From assembly GCF_035830635.1 (NCBI RefSeq), contig NZ_JAYMFI010000001.1, positions 186,001 to 250,000 of the forward strand: a DNA stretch of 64,000 nucleotides, written 5' to 3'. The notes below the pieces were generated by a model that was given only the letters and a program-made list of their open reading frames with translations, had not been told where the DNA came from and did no database searches. The DNA comes from Adlercreutzia shanghongiae (GTDB lineage: Bacteria; Actinomycetota; Coriobacteriia; Coriobacteriales; Eggerthellaceae). A program made the position numbers and the translations under genes. Shown here piece after piece: positions 49,897 to 58,339 of the stretch. Within the stretch, counting starts at the first letter, position 1. Every line of letters starts with the position of its first letter.

Positions 49897-50446
49897 AAAT
49901 CATCGTCCTCCCTGCTTTTCTCGCGAGCTTTCGAAGAGCATCCATTTCGTACTCATCGAAGAACTGGATGTTCTCGGCAGTGATGAGGTCAAGAAACCGC
50001 AAAGCGTCCACGTTGCGAGCATTAACAGGACGTCGCGGACGGCGCAGTATCACCCGCTTCCAGCCACCGAAGGGTTTCACGTCTCGAACGCGCGTTTTCT
50101 CCTTATTCGTCGTGATTTCCAACGTATTAGGAACCTGATCAGACACGCCCGATTCGTTGGCGAGGTTAAAGCCCGATGTGTATCCGTATACTTCCCCGTC
50201 CGACTCAAGCCAGCGCTTCATCGCAACCTGCCTGGCCGACAAACGAGACCTCCCCAACCGCGTTTCCGTGGGTAGGTAATATACGCCCCGGTCATAACGG
50301 ACCAGCAAGCCTTCCGCTATCGCGGCGTCAATCTTCTTATACACCGCCTGGCGACTGACATCGGAAAACTCATTGAGAATTTCCTCAGTGAGAATGGGCG
50401 CGTTCTCGCCGAAGCGCTCTTTCAGTATGTCTGCAAATTTCTCCAT
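49820..50446 (-). CDS. AbiEi-type antitoxin/transcriptional regulator
   Basis: The 208-residue protein has an N-terminal winged helix-turn-helix (LTEEILNEFSDVSRQAVYKK, about residues 19-38), then a segment YDRGVYYLP and a C-terminal AbiEi-like domain (VYGYTSGFNLANESGV). AbiEi proteins repress their own promoter and counter AbiEii. It may instead be named DUF6088 in databases, a sister group. The ATG at 50446 gives the antitoxin-first order, and a repeat-flanked promoter lies just upstream. Confidence 0.8.
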   Translation of the reverse strand: MEKFADILKERFGENAPILTEEILNEFSDVSRQAVYKKIDAAIAEGLLVRYDRGVYYLPTETRLGRSRLSARQVAMKRWLESDGEVYGYTSGFNLANESGVSDQVPNTLEITTNKEKTRVRDVKPFGGWKRVILRRPRRPVNARNVDALRFLDLITAENIQFFDEYEMDALRKLARKAGRTMIYDCSASYPGRTAKKLAECERYRVFA

Positions 50447-50472
50447 AACGCAATGATATCTCCCCAAACAGT

Positions 50473-50523
50473 GGTTGACATATTTTTTCTTAAATTGTAG
50501 AGATTTGTCAACCTCGCAAAGCA
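50473..50523 (-). promoter_or_regulatory. abiE promoter flanked by an inverted repeat
   Basis: On the minus strand TTGACA (50521-50516) and TACAAT (50499-50494) are 16 bases apart. The -35 box lies in the right arm of an inverted repeat, GGTTGACA (50473-50480) and TGTCAACC (50516-50523). This fits the known negative autoregulation of AbiEi at inverted repeats. The left arm also offers a -35 box for the plus-strand gene at 50650. Confidence 0.6.
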
Positions 50524-50649
50524 ATGCGCAGCGACGGAAGATAGAACGCGCAACGTGGATTGCCGAGGCGGCACCAACGCCCCGCAGATACCGGCGAATG
50601 CTAGAATGCCTTTGTCGCACTTGGAGTCCCGGGAGAAAAGAGGGTGCCC

Positions 50650-51492
50650 ATGTTTGGGTTCGTCGTCGCCAGCGCTTCTTCTCTTTCCGATGAGGAGAAA
50701 GCCCGCTACCAGGCTGTGTACTGCGGGCTGTGCCGGGCGCTGGGCGAACGTTACGGACAGGCGGCACGGGCGGCGCTCACCTACGACCTCACCTTCTTCG
50801 TGCTGCTGTGCGATTCTCTGCATGAGCCTGCGGAATCAACGGGCGAGGCGCACTGCGTCACCCATCCGGTGAAAATGATGCCCTACGCGCGCTCTTCCTG
50901 GACCGATTACGCGGCCGACCTTTCGGTGGCGCTCGCCTATCATAAGTGCCTGGACGACATCGCCGATGACGGGTCGCTTACGGCCCGCGCTGGACGTGCT
51001 GCTCTTGCCGGTGCATACGCGCAGGCCGAAGCGCGCATTCCCGAGCAATGCGCCGCCATCGAGCAATCCATGGCCCGTATTCGGGAACTTGAGAAGTCGC
51101 GCGAAGAGCCGAGCCCCGATGCTGCCGCTAACGAGTTCGGCCAGCTGCTTGGCGAGCTGTTTGGTCACGATCAGGGATTCTGGGCCGATTCCATGCGCAC
51201 GTTCGGCAACGCCTTGGGGCGCTTCGTCTACCTGATGGATGCGGCCGTCGATTACGCCGACGATGAGAAATCCGGCAGCTACAACCCCTTCGTTGCCCTT
51301 GGTAGCACCCCCGTGGCCATGGGCGAGACGCTCAGCCTCGTGGCCGCCGATGCCGCCGACGCCTTCGAGCGCCTCCCCCTGGAACAAGATCTGCACCTTC
51401 TGCGCAGCGTCCTTTACGAAGGAATCTGGATCCAGTTCAACCGTACTTACCGCAAAAACAACGAGACCCGCGATGCGGTCGCGGGCCTCTAA
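50650..51492 (+). CDS. DUF5685 family protein
   Basis: The 280-residue protein starts MFGFVVASASSLSDEEKARY and has YQAVYCGLCRALGERYGQAA and LTYDLTFFVLL, the hallmark of the DUF5685 family of Firmicutes and Actinobacteria. It is all-helical, with aspartates in KCLDDIADD and MDAAVDYADDEK, reminiscent of polyprenyl-synthase-like folds. The function is unknown. ATG 50650 follows GAGGG and gives the family start MFG; a GTG six bases earlier is also in frame. Confidence 0.75.
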   Translation: MFGFVVASASSLSDEEKARYQAVYCGLCRALGERYGQAARAALTYDLTFFVLLCDSLHEPAESTGEAHCVTHPVKMMPYARSSWTDYAADLSVALAYHKCLDDIADDGSLTARAGRAALAGAYAQAEARIPEQCAAIEQSMARIRELEKSREEPSPDAAANEFGQLLGELFGHDQGFWADSMRTFGNALGRFVYLMDAAVDYADDEKSGSYNPFVALGSTPVAMGETLSLVAADAADAFERLPLEQDLHLLRSVLYEGIWIQFNRTYRKNNETRDAVAGL

Positions 51493-51517
51493 AGAGCTTA
51501 TCTTGGATTGGGGGCGC

Positions 51518-52273
51518 TTAGCCGACGAATGCCTCCAATAGGCTGGCGGCCTGCTTGTAGAACGGCGCGCGGGATTCCGTTTGCACGGCCTCGGCGAAAC
51601 GACCCATCCAGACCTGAGCATGGTCGGCCACGAACTGGTCCCAGGCTGCTTCGGGGCTGCCGCCGGGCAGGTCGGCCGAAGCCACCACGTCACCGGGCTC
51701 ACCGGCATCTTCGAACTCCTCCAGAGTATCCTCGTCTTCCACGGCGGCCTCAGCGGCTGTCGCATCATCGACAATGCCCTCGGCCTCGGCGGCATCGGCA
51801 GCCGCGCGCAGAGCCAGGTATTCCAGAAGCTCCAACTCGGTCCACACAGCGTCCAACGGCTCGTTGGTGCCCTCGGGACGACCCAGGCCACAGGATTTGC
51901 AGAAGCGCTCCACGGCCATGGAATGAGGGTTCACAAACAGCAGAGCGTCGACGCCGTCATCGGCCGCGCGCCACACACCCTCGTAGGGGCTCACCGCCGG
52001 CTTGGGCGCACCCACGAACAGGCGTGTCGCCTCAGCACGCAGCTCGTGCTGCAGCTCGGCCGGGTCGGGAAGCGCCGCCGCCTCGGCCGCACCGGAAGCC
52101 GTCGCCGTTGTCCAGCTCAAGCCCAAAGCGCCCGCGATCTCGTCGGCCGCCTCGCCCCACTCCCCCGACGCGATGGCATCGGCCAACACGGTGTCCTCGG
52201 GGTAGCGAAACGACAGGGCCAAAAGCTCGCACATCGCCGCGCGCGCCTGCCACATATCAGCGGATACGGTCAT
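51518..52273 (-). CDS. TorD/DmsD family molybdoenzyme chaperone
   Basis: The 251-residue acidic, helical protein starts MTVSADMWQARAAMCELLAL. It has the TorD-family patterns LSFRYPEDTVL, ATRLFVGAPKPAVSPYEGVW and WMGRFAEAVQTESRAPFYKQ. Such chaperones bind the Tat signal of a molybdoenzyme and hold it until the cofactor is inserted. An acidic insertion (about residues 165-205) is unusual. The ATG at 52273 follows AAGGAGG. It is the last gene of the molybdoenzyme run. Confidence 0.85.
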   Translation of the reverse strand: MTVSADMWQARAAMCELLALSFRYPEDTVLADAIASGEWGEAADEIAGALGLSWTTATASGAAEAAALPDPAELQHELRAEATRLFVGAPKPAVSPYEGVWRAADDGVDALLFVNPHSMAVERFCKSCGLGRPEGTNEPLDAVWTELELLEYLALRAAADAAEAEGIVDDATAAEAAVEDEDTLEEFEDAGEPGDVVASADLPGGSPEAAWDQFVADHAQVWMGRFAEAVQTESRAPFYKQAASLLEAFVG

Positions 52274-52328
52274 GGAAGTTCCTCCTTCGTCGGTTTTGCT
52301 TGGCGCTAGTATAGCGTGAATGCTCGCG

Positions 52329-52790
52329 TCACGCCTCAACGGGCTCGCGCTCGTCGCAGGCGTCAAGGTCGCCCGACAATGAGGCACCGCGTCGCAGCAC
52401 CGCCAAGGCGGCGGGAGCGCGCACGACTACGTGCACGATGATGGCCGCCAGCAGCACCTTTGCGGCGAACGCGTGCAACGGGTCCCAGAAATGGTACCCG
52501 GTCGCGTACAGCCCGAGCGCGGGCAGCACATCGCCCGACACCATGACGCCCGACACCGCGCAGGTGCCCAGCGAGAGCAGAAGAACGGCGTTCAGCGCCA
52601 TGCGCGCCACACCCCCCTTGCGCCCTCGGGCCAGAAGCCCATCGGCGCTCGCCACGACATGAGCCGCCACAAGGACGACAACGAGAAGACCCACGAACTC
52701 GTGCAGCGGAATGCCCGTCACAACAGGATTGGCCGCGGCCACGTAAGCAACGAGCACAACGACGTCGAACAGCACGTGGCTACGCTTCAT
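52329..52790 (-). CDS. Cytochrome b-like membrane protein (DUF4405-type)
   Basis: The 153-residue protein has four hydrophobic helices, with His in HEFVGLLVVVLVAAHVV, in GYHFWDPLHAFAAKVL and in AAIIVHVVV. Paired His on helices of this spacing are typical heme b ligands in small cytochromes b and DUF4405 proteins. It is expected to pass electrons in the cytoplasmic membrane. It starts inside the end of the upstream CX4CH gene (11-base overlap), so the two are coupled and probably form one electron-transfer pair. Confidence 0.7.
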   Translation of the reverse strand: MKRSHVLFDVVVLVAYVAAANPVVTGIPLHEFVGLLVVVLVAAHVVASADGLLARGRKGGVARMALNAVLLLSLGTCAVSGVMVSGDVLPALGLYATGYHFWDPLHAFAAKVLLAAIIVHVVVRAPAALAVLRRGASLSGDLDACDEREPVEA

Positions 52791-53190
52791 GACAGGCCTC
52801 CCCATGGTCGAACCCGGCTCCAGCACGATCGCGACCGCCGCGACCCATGCGACGTGCCATCAGCCACAGGCCAAGCACCAGCACCGTGGGCATGAGAATC
52901 CACACGTTCAGCGACATGTCCGATGCCTGATGGTAGCGGCCGGTGAGCGATTCCCACGCATGGCAGTCCGTCGCCGCGCACCCGGCCTCGGGACACGTCA
53001 TCTCGTGAATGCCATCGGGCTCCGGCACCGCCCCGAAGCCGTGGCAGGTACCGCTCGCGCAACCTACCGCAGGACACGGCGAATCGGCGGCAATGGGCAG
53101 CACGGCCGACCGCGGCTCCATTGCAAAGCCGGCGACGGCAACAAGCGCCGCCACGACAGCGAGCACGCCCACCGCAATCAGCTTCTTCAC
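52780..53190 (-). CDS. Small membrane protein with two CX4CH motifs (putative diheme cytochrome c-like)
   Basis: The 136-residue protein has an N-terminal helix (residues 3-23) that may be an uncleaved signal, an exported Cys-rich middle, a second helix (about 94-112) and a basic tail. The middle holds two similar modules: CPAVGCASGTCHGF (Cys39, Cys44, Cys49-His50) and CPEAGCAATDCHAW (Cys66, Cys71, Cys76-His77). Each contains CX4CH, a rarer heme c attachment pattern known from some cytochromes c3. The start is GTG at 53190 after GGAGGG. It could instead bind metal without heme. Confidence 0.65.
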   Translation of the reverse strand: MKKLIAVGVLAVVAALVAVAGFAMEPRSAVLPIAADSPCPAVGCASGTCHGFGAVPEPDGIHEMTCPEAGCAATDCHAWESLTGRYHQASDMSLNVWILMPTVLVLGLWLMARRMGRGGRDRAGAGFDHGEACHEA

Positions 53191-53218
53191 AAACCCTCCT
53201 CTCCAAGGAACGAAAGGA

Positions 53219-53244
53219 CCCGCGCCGGGAAGGGACGGCGCGGG
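53219..53244 (-). other. Intercistronic hairpin between nrfD and the CX4CH gene
   Basis: CCCGCGCCG and CGGCGCGGG form a perfect 9-bp stem with an 8-base loop, just after the NrfD stop. Without a T run it is more likely a partial terminator or 3' stabiliser that lowers expression of the downstream genes. Confidence 0.6.
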
Positions 53245-53264
53245 CCCGCATGCAAGGAAGACGG

Positions 53265-54554
53265 CTATCGGGAAGACCGCTCGCCGGCCGCCGGGCGCAG
53301 GGGCAGGAACTTGATGCCCAGCAGGAACACGAGCACCGCCAGCGCCACCACGCCGAGCGTCACGCCGAACTCGAGCGGCGTGGGCCAGTAGACCATCTGC
53401 CCATAGATGCCCGCAAGGCCGGAGTCCCACGCCGTGTGCTGCATGGAAGTGAGCGGGCCGGCGTAGTCCAGGTTGGCGATCTGGAAGCCGCCCACCAAGA
53501 GCTGCACGCGCTTGCAGAAGATGCCGGCGATGGCGAGCAGCGAGCCCACGACCAACAGCGCGTTGGTGCGCAGCGCCGGCGTGAAGCAGATGACGGCACA
53601 GATGGCGCAGCCGATGACCTCGACCCAGAAGTACGGAGCCAGCGGTCCACTCGTCAGCATGGCGACCACCTCGGCACCCGAGCCGCCGGGGAAGGCCTCC
53701 GTCAGGAGGTCGCAGCCGAAGAAATACAGGTCAACCATCACGAAGGCGCCGAGCAGTTTGGCGAGCTTCACCAGATAGGCCTGATCGAGCTCAAGGTAGC
53801 CCGCGCGGCGCAGCGCCACGGCCACCACCATGACCAAAGCCGTGCCGCACACGAGCGCCGAGGAGACGAACCATGGGGCCAGAAGCGCCGTGTGCCACAT
53901 CTCGCGGCCTTGCTGCAGACCGAAGATCCAGGCGGTCACCGAGTGCACGAGCACCGCGCACGCCAGAGCCACCACCGAGATCACGCGCAGGGCCGTATGC
54001 GACATCTTGCCTGAATCGGCCCGTACCTGCGCCCACAGGTACACGCAGGAGAGAATCAGGTAGGTGCCCAGCACCAGGATGTCCCACATAAGAGGACTCC
54101 CCAGGTTGGAGTACGCGAACAACTCCCACAGGCGCGCCGGCTGGCCCAAATCGACCACCACCATGCCGATGGCAGCCACCGTGCAGGCGATGGAGCTCAT
54201 GACGGCCACCTTGGAGATGCCGCCGAAGCCCGCAATGCCGAAGGCCTTGGGCACCGACGAGATGATGAGGCCGCCGGCCGACAGGCCCACGAAGAACATG
54301 AAGGACGTGATGTAGAGGCCCCACGAGTCCAGGTTGCGCATGCCGGTCTGGACCATGCCGCCGGAAAGCTGCACGAGCCAAAGGGCGATGCCCGCGACCA
54401 TCACCACGGCCGAGATGCCGATGGCAATGTTCAGGCCGCGGCCGCCCCACGCAACCGCCCTGGCGCCGGCCACCTCGCGGCTTTTCGGTCGACTTTGGGC
54501 CGCACTGAAGTCGAGGTCATCGTCAACGATGGCCCCAGAAGAGAAATCAGACAT
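53265..54554 (-). CDS. nrfD: NrfD/PsrC-type membrane subunit of the molybdoenzyme complex
   Basis: The 429-residue protein has about ten hydrophobic helices and NrfD-family patterns such as SWGLYITSFMFFVGLSAGGL (about residues 78-97) and DLGQPARLWELFAYSNLGSP (about 134-153). NrfD/PsrC proteins anchor the iron-sulfur subunit and oxidise menaquinol or reduce menaquinone. It follows the DmsB-like gene by 73 bases, completing a catalytic, iron-sulfur and membrane triad. Confidence 0.88.
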   Translation of the reverse strand: MSDFSSGAIVDDDLDFSAAQSRPKSREVAGARAVAWGGRGLNIAIGISAVVMVAGIALWLVQLSGGMVQTGMRNLDSWGLYITSFMFFVGLSAGGLIISSVPKAFGIAGFGGISKVAVMSSIACTVAAIGMVVVDLGQPARLWELFAYSNLGSPLMWDILVLGTYLILSCVYLWAQVRADSGKMSHTALRVISVVALACAVLVHSVTAWIFGLQQGREMWHTALLAPWFVSSALVCGTALVMVVAVALRRAGYLELDQAYLVKLAKLLGAFVMVDLYFFGCDLLTEAFPGGSGAEVVAMLTSGPLAPYFWVEVIGCAICAVICFTPALRTNALLVVGSLLAIAGIFCKRVQLLVGGFQIANLDYAGPLTSMQHTAWDSGLAGIYGQMVYWPTPLEFGVTLGVVALAVLVFLLGIKFLPLRPAAGERSSR

Positions 54555-54627
54555 GAGAATCTCCTAGAGGTAGGCGGGCGGCGCGACGATGCCCCGCCCG
54601 CGATATCACATAACGGAAGGAAGCGCC

Positions 54628-55248
54628 CTACACCAGGTAGTACACCGACGGCCTGGTTCCCTCTTCGGGAAGCAGCTGCTTGTACTCGCGGGACGCGATG
54701 AGCTTGGAGACCTCCGATTCGGGGTCATCCAAATCACCGAAGTATCGAGCTTGTCCGGGGCAAACACGAATGCACGCCGGGCTCTCGCCGTTGCTAATGC
54801 GCTGGTAGCACATCGTGCATTTCTCCACCGTATGCTTCTGATGGGTCGGTACCGCCGGGTCGCCAATGGGAAAGTCGATGGCATATGCCGGTTCATCCCA
54901 GTTGAAAGAGCGCACCCCCGTATATGGACAAGCACCCATGCACATACGGCATCCGATGCATTTATCGTAATCCTGGCGCACGGCACCCGTCTCGGGGTCT
55001 TTGTACGTAGCGCCAACTGGGCACACCTTCACGCAAGCCGGGTTTTCGCAGTGCTGGCAGGCGACGGGCAAAAAGCTCATCTCGACATTCGGATACTGAC
55101 CGCGCGCAGTGTCCGAGAAATCACCGCCGTCGGTGAAAACCCGATTCCACCAAATATCGTTTGGGAGATTATTGGTGTGCTTGCACATAACGGCACAGGT
55201 GTTGCACCCGATGCAGCTATCCGTATCAATAGCCATTCCGTATCTCAT
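54628..55248 (-). CDS. DmsB/PhsB-type iron-sulfur subunit with four [4Fe-4S] motifs
   Basis: The 206-residue protein has four Cys clusters: CIGCNTCAVMC, CQHCENPACVKVC, CIGCRMCMGAC and CTMC with a later CIRVC. This is the four-cluster ferredoxin pattern of DmsB/NrfC-like subunits. It carries electrons between the molybdenum subunit and NrfD on the outer face. It has no own signal and is probably exported with the catalytic subunit. It starts 8 bases after the catalytic gene. Confidence 0.93.
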   Translation of the reverse strand: MRYGMAIDTDSCIGCNTCAVMCKHTNNLPNDIWWNRVFTDGGDFSDTARGQYPNVEMSFLPVACQHCENPACVKVCPVGATYKDPETGAVRQDYDKCIGCRMCMGACPYTGVRSFNWDEPAYAIDFPIGDPAVPTHQKHTVEKCTMCYQRISNGESPACIRVCPGQARYFGDLDDPESEVSKLIASREYKQLLPEEGTRPSVYYLV

Positions 55249-55256
55249 AAGAGTTC

Positions 55257-57731
55257 CTACCTAACTATCTCGAGATCGACGCGAGCATCGAACCAGTTGT
55301 TTGCGGCGTACCGCGGAGCTTGGACGTTCGAAGTCAAATTGTTGTAGTGGCCATCGACGAAGTGGCACTCTTGCCACCCATGATCCATAACCAGCATACC
55401 GGGTTGACAACCCGCGTTCACAACCGCCTTCAGCGTGCAATCGCCGTAGTCGTTGAACAGGCGGACGTAGTCGCCCGTTTGGACGCCATACGCCTCAGCA
55501 TCCTGATTGTTCATCTTGACAATGGGCTCCGGTTCCAGCTCATGGAACACCGGCAACGTGCCAAACTGAGTGTGAATCATGTACTTACTGCGCTCCGTGG
55601 TGAACACAAAGGGGAATCTCGACGCCTCATCGCTCAAATACCAGGAGCCATCGGGCTCAAACCACTGCGGAAGGCACTCTCGACGAGCGTCGTACTCGCC
55701 GAACTTGGACCAGGGAGCAGGATTTTCCCAATAGAATTGGAGCTTTCCCGTGGCCGTGCTGAAATACGAATCCTGGCCGTAAATGCTGTAGGGAGTCGTT
55801 GAGCCATCCGGCATGACAAACTCATCGGGCCAGCATTTCATAATCTTGTTCTTCTTGAGCGCGTCCCAAGTCACACCTGCGGCCTTTGCAAGGTCGTTAT
55901 CCAGCAGAGAGCGATTGAAATCCTCACGCGTATAGGGCATATCTCCACCCAGCCCCAGACCCTCTGCCAGCAATTTGGCGATTTCAAAATCGCCCTTGGC
56001 CTCGAAAGCCGGCTCCACCGCACGCTCATTGATGCGAATATAGGTGTTGCCCGCGTGCACGCCCTCATCCTCGAAGTAGTGAGTAACGGGCAGCAGGATA
56101 TCGCTATATTTGGCTGTTTCGGTCATATAGACCTCAGCGTCTACGATAAAGGGAATCTTCTCCCAGGCCGCCAGATAGCTCAGGCGATTAGAATTGTTGG
56201 CTAGAGGATTGCCCTTGTACACGAACATCGACTTGATAACCAGAGGATCCTCGCCGTCAGTCCCCGTTTCGATAACACGCGGAACATCGACACCATAGAT
56301 CGTCTTTGCTTCCTTGACGTTTTCCGGCACAGTGTAGGTATTGGAAAGACCCCAGCCATTTCCAGGCTGCGACATATCGGAGCCTACCGTGCCAGTTCCA
56401 GATTTCCCAATATTGCCGGAAATCATGAGAAGCGCGCATACATTGTGATAGAAGGTGTACCCATTCACATAATGGTCGGGGCCATAGCCCGTGCAAAGCG
56501 TCACCTTGTTGTTCGCGAAAATGTCCGCATAACGTCGGATGGTCTCTTCGGGGATGTTCGTATACTCCACAATGGTGGGCATATCCCACTCTCCAAGCCG
56601 CTCGAGGAGCAGTGAGAAGGCGGTAGCGACCGCATGTCCCTGCACATTGAACGAGCCCTCGAGTTCGACCTCATCAGTCGTGCCAGCCGCCGAGATGTTG
56701 CCGTCAACGCCCATCACCATTACCGGATCGTCGAACATCATGATGCTGCCGTCTTCCATCGCCTGCATCTTGGCAGCCATAACGGCTGGGTCGAGATCGG
56801 ACTGACGCAAGAAGTTACCGTCTTCGTCTTTCACTAGATACGGCGCAACCGAGAGCTTCATCAACGTCTCTTTATCGTGCATATCGTTCTCGATGATATG
56901 CTGCATCATACCGATGGCGAGAAGTCCGTCAGTACCAGGACGAACGGGCTGATACTCCTCGCATTTAGAAGCGAAGATGGTGTAGACAGGGTCGATGCAC
57001 ACGAATCTCGTACCCGCCTTGCGCGCCTGATTGATCCAGCGGAAGCGGCCCACGCCGGATTCCGTGGTATTGCCGCCCCACACGAAGCAATAATCCGCAT
57101 TGCGGAGATCGCGCCAGTCGTTGCCGATGAAGTTGCAGTAACCGAGCGAGTCGCTCATGCCAGTCATACCGTTGTTGTCATAGGAGTTCGCAGCGGTTGT
57201 CGCTCCAATCAAGAAACGAAGGCGATCATAACCGACACCGGTATCGTTGCGAAGATTGCCAGATCCAGGGAAAAACAGAACACTGTCATCGCCATATTCC
57301 TCCTGGGTCTTTTTCCAGTTATCACAGATCTCGGCGATGGCCTCTTCCCAGGTGATGCGCTCGAATTCGCCGCTACCGCGCTCGCCCACGCGACGCATAG
57401 GGTACTTGATACGGTTCGGGTCATACAGACGTTGCAGATGGGAAAGCCCCTTGAGACAACACTGGTCCATGTCGGGGTCTTCGTAATGGGCCGAGGTTAC
57501 GCGGAACGCTCTGCCGTCCTTGACGTCGACCTCAAGACAGCAATGGCCGGCGCAGTTACCCGTGCAGTTGCATACTTTCGTCTCGAACCCTTCATCGGAA
57601 TTGCCATCAGCAAGAGCAGTGCCAGCGAGGCTTGCACCACCACCAACAGCGGCCAAGGCGCCTACGGCACCAGTAGCTTTCAGAAACCCTCGACGGGTGA
57701 GACCAGAATGCGTCTTCTCGCTTCCGGACAT
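55257..57731 (-). CDS. Tat-exported molybdopterin oxidoreductase (DmsA/PhsA-like), catalytic subunit
   Basis: The 824-residue protein has a twin-arginine signal (LTRRGFLKATG) ending around ALADG. An N-terminal [4Fe-4S] motif follows (CNCTGNCAGHCCLEVDV with a later DQCCLKG), then the molybdopterin domains (FFPGSGNLRNDTG; RFVCIDPVYTIFASKCEEYQPVRPGTDG) and the C-terminal dinucleotide-binding domain (NNQDAEAYGVQTGDYVRLFN). It is a DMSO-reductase-family enzyme. The substrate (sulfoxide, thiosulfate, polysulfide or another) cannot be decided. The ATG at 57731 follows GAGGAGG. It heads the operon with iron-sulfur, NrfD, CX4CH, cytochrome b and TorD genes. Confidence 0.92.
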   Translation of the reverse strand: MSGSEKTHSGLTRRGFLKATGAVGALAAVGGGASLAGTALADGNSDEGFETKVCNCTGNCAGHCCLEVDVKDGRAFRVTSAHYEDPDMDQCCLKGLSHLQRLYDPNRIKYPMRRVGERGSGEFERITWEEAIAEICDNWKKTQEEYGDDSVLFFPGSGNLRNDTGVGYDRLRFLIGATTAANSYDNNGMTGMSDSLGYCNFIGNDWRDLRNADYCFVWGGNTTESGVGRFRWINQARKAGTRFVCIDPVYTIFASKCEEYQPVRPGTDGLLAIGMMQHIIENDMHDKETLMKLSVAPYLVKDEDGNFLRQSDLDPAVMAAKMQAMEDGSIMMFDDPVMVMGVDGNISAAGTTDEVELEGSFNVQGHAVATAFSLLLERLGEWDMPTIVEYTNIPEETIRRYADIFANNKVTLCTGYGPDHYVNGYTFYHNVCALLMISGNIGKSGTGTVGSDMSQPGNGWGLSNTYTVPENVKEAKTIYGVDVPRVIETGTDGEDPLVIKSMFVYKGNPLANNSNRLSYLAAWEKIPFIVDAEVYMTETAKYSDILLPVTHYFEDEGVHAGNTYIRINERAVEPAFEAKGDFEIAKLLAEGLGLGGDMPYTREDFNRSLLDNDLAKAAGVTWDALKKNKIMKCWPDEFVMPDGSTTPYSIYGQDSYFSTATGKLQFYWENPAPWSKFGEYDARRECLPQWFEPDGSWYLSDEASRFPFVFTTERSKYMIHTQFGTLPVFHELEPEPIVKMNNQDAEAYGVQTGDYVRLFNDYGDCTLKAVVNAGCQPGMLVMDHGWQECHFVDGHYNNLTSNVQAPRYAANNWFDARVDLEIVR

Positions 57732-57910
57732 TTCTCCTCCTCTTGTAGGCGGGAACCTCCGTGGCAAGCCCTCCGGGAAGCTACTCCGTATCGCTTGCTG
57801 GAAGGTTCCCTCTCCCCCATCCCTCGTGAGCAAATCCGGTTGTTTTCGCCACAAAGTCGATGGGGCCTCCATACCTGTCTTTAGAATCGGCCGGATTCTG
57901 ATGGGACCAG

Positions 57911-57975
57911 TTTGTCATACTCTGTCATAGGTTGTCAAGGCAAAATATAGGACAAACTATGACAAAGGTTGTCAT
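57911..57975. promoter_or_regulatory. Phased TGTCA operator array upstream of the molybdoenzyme operon
   Basis: TGTCA occurs at 57913, 57923 and 57933, exactly 10 bases apart. The inverted form GACAAA occurs at 57951 and 57961, again 10 apart, and TTGTCAT at 57969. Ten-base phasing puts all sites on one face of the helix. A further palindrome-like site, AGAATC-N5-GATTCT, lies at 57883-57899. The array is about 180 bases before the catalytic gene start. The rest of 57976-58056 shows nothing. Confidence 0.6.
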
Positions 57976-58056
57976 CACTTTGAAACGCCTGTTCATAAGC
58001 TACTTCTCGCTACTGATTACTTAGCAGGAAATTGCACTATTTTGCAAAGTCAAGTC

Positions 58057-58084
58057 TTGAAATGGGAATATTTGTTTGTATTCT
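58057..58084 (+). promoter_or_regulatory. Promoter of the small hydrophobic ORF
   Basis: TTGAAA (58057-58062) and TATTCT (58079-58084) are 16 bases apart, which would give a leader of about 75 bases before the ATG at 58165. Confidence 0.45.
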
Positions 58085-58164
58085 TGTAGATAAGCGGGGA
58101 GCTGGGGCTCTCTGCATACACCTTCCCTATCACCAATTCTAGATGCGGGAGGGAGGTGATGCAG

Positions 58165-58290
58165 ATGAGCGTTTTCCTGGCCTTAGTTCAAACCTTTGTG
58201 GCGGCCGCCTCGTTAGGGGTGGCTCTACTGGCCCTGAAAAGGGTCGACCCACCGCCAGGCGATGGGTCGCGTCACAATAGCGAGGACTAG
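58165..58290 (+). CDS. Holin-like/type I toxin-like small hydrophobic protein
   Basis: The 41-residue peptide starts MSVFLALVQTFVAAASLGVA. It has one hydrophobic helix (about residues 4-24), then a charged, Pro-containing tail ending HNSED. The layout resembles the small holin-like toxins (TxpA/Hol_Tox group, typically M-x-V/T-x-x-AL then VALL) of Firmicutes type I toxin-antitoxin systems. The ribosome site GGGAGGTGATGCAG before ATG is very strong, as in those genes. A strong hairpin follows. The antitoxin would be an antisense RNA, which cannot be confirmed by reading. Confidence 0.55.
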   Translation: MSVFLALVQTFVAAASLGVALLALKRVDPPPGDGSRHNSED

Positions 58291-58302
58291 GCACCCTCGC
58301 TA

Positions 58303-58339
58303 CCGGGACGTCCTTGCGGCGTCCCGGCCCCTCGGGGCC
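58303..58339 (+). terminator. Tandem hairpins after the toxin-like ORF
   Basis: CCGGGACG pairs with CGTCCCGG, and the palindrome GGCCCCTCGGGGCC follows at once. Only weak T-rich sequence (TCTTCT) comes after. It probably ends the short transcript. Confidence 0.6.
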
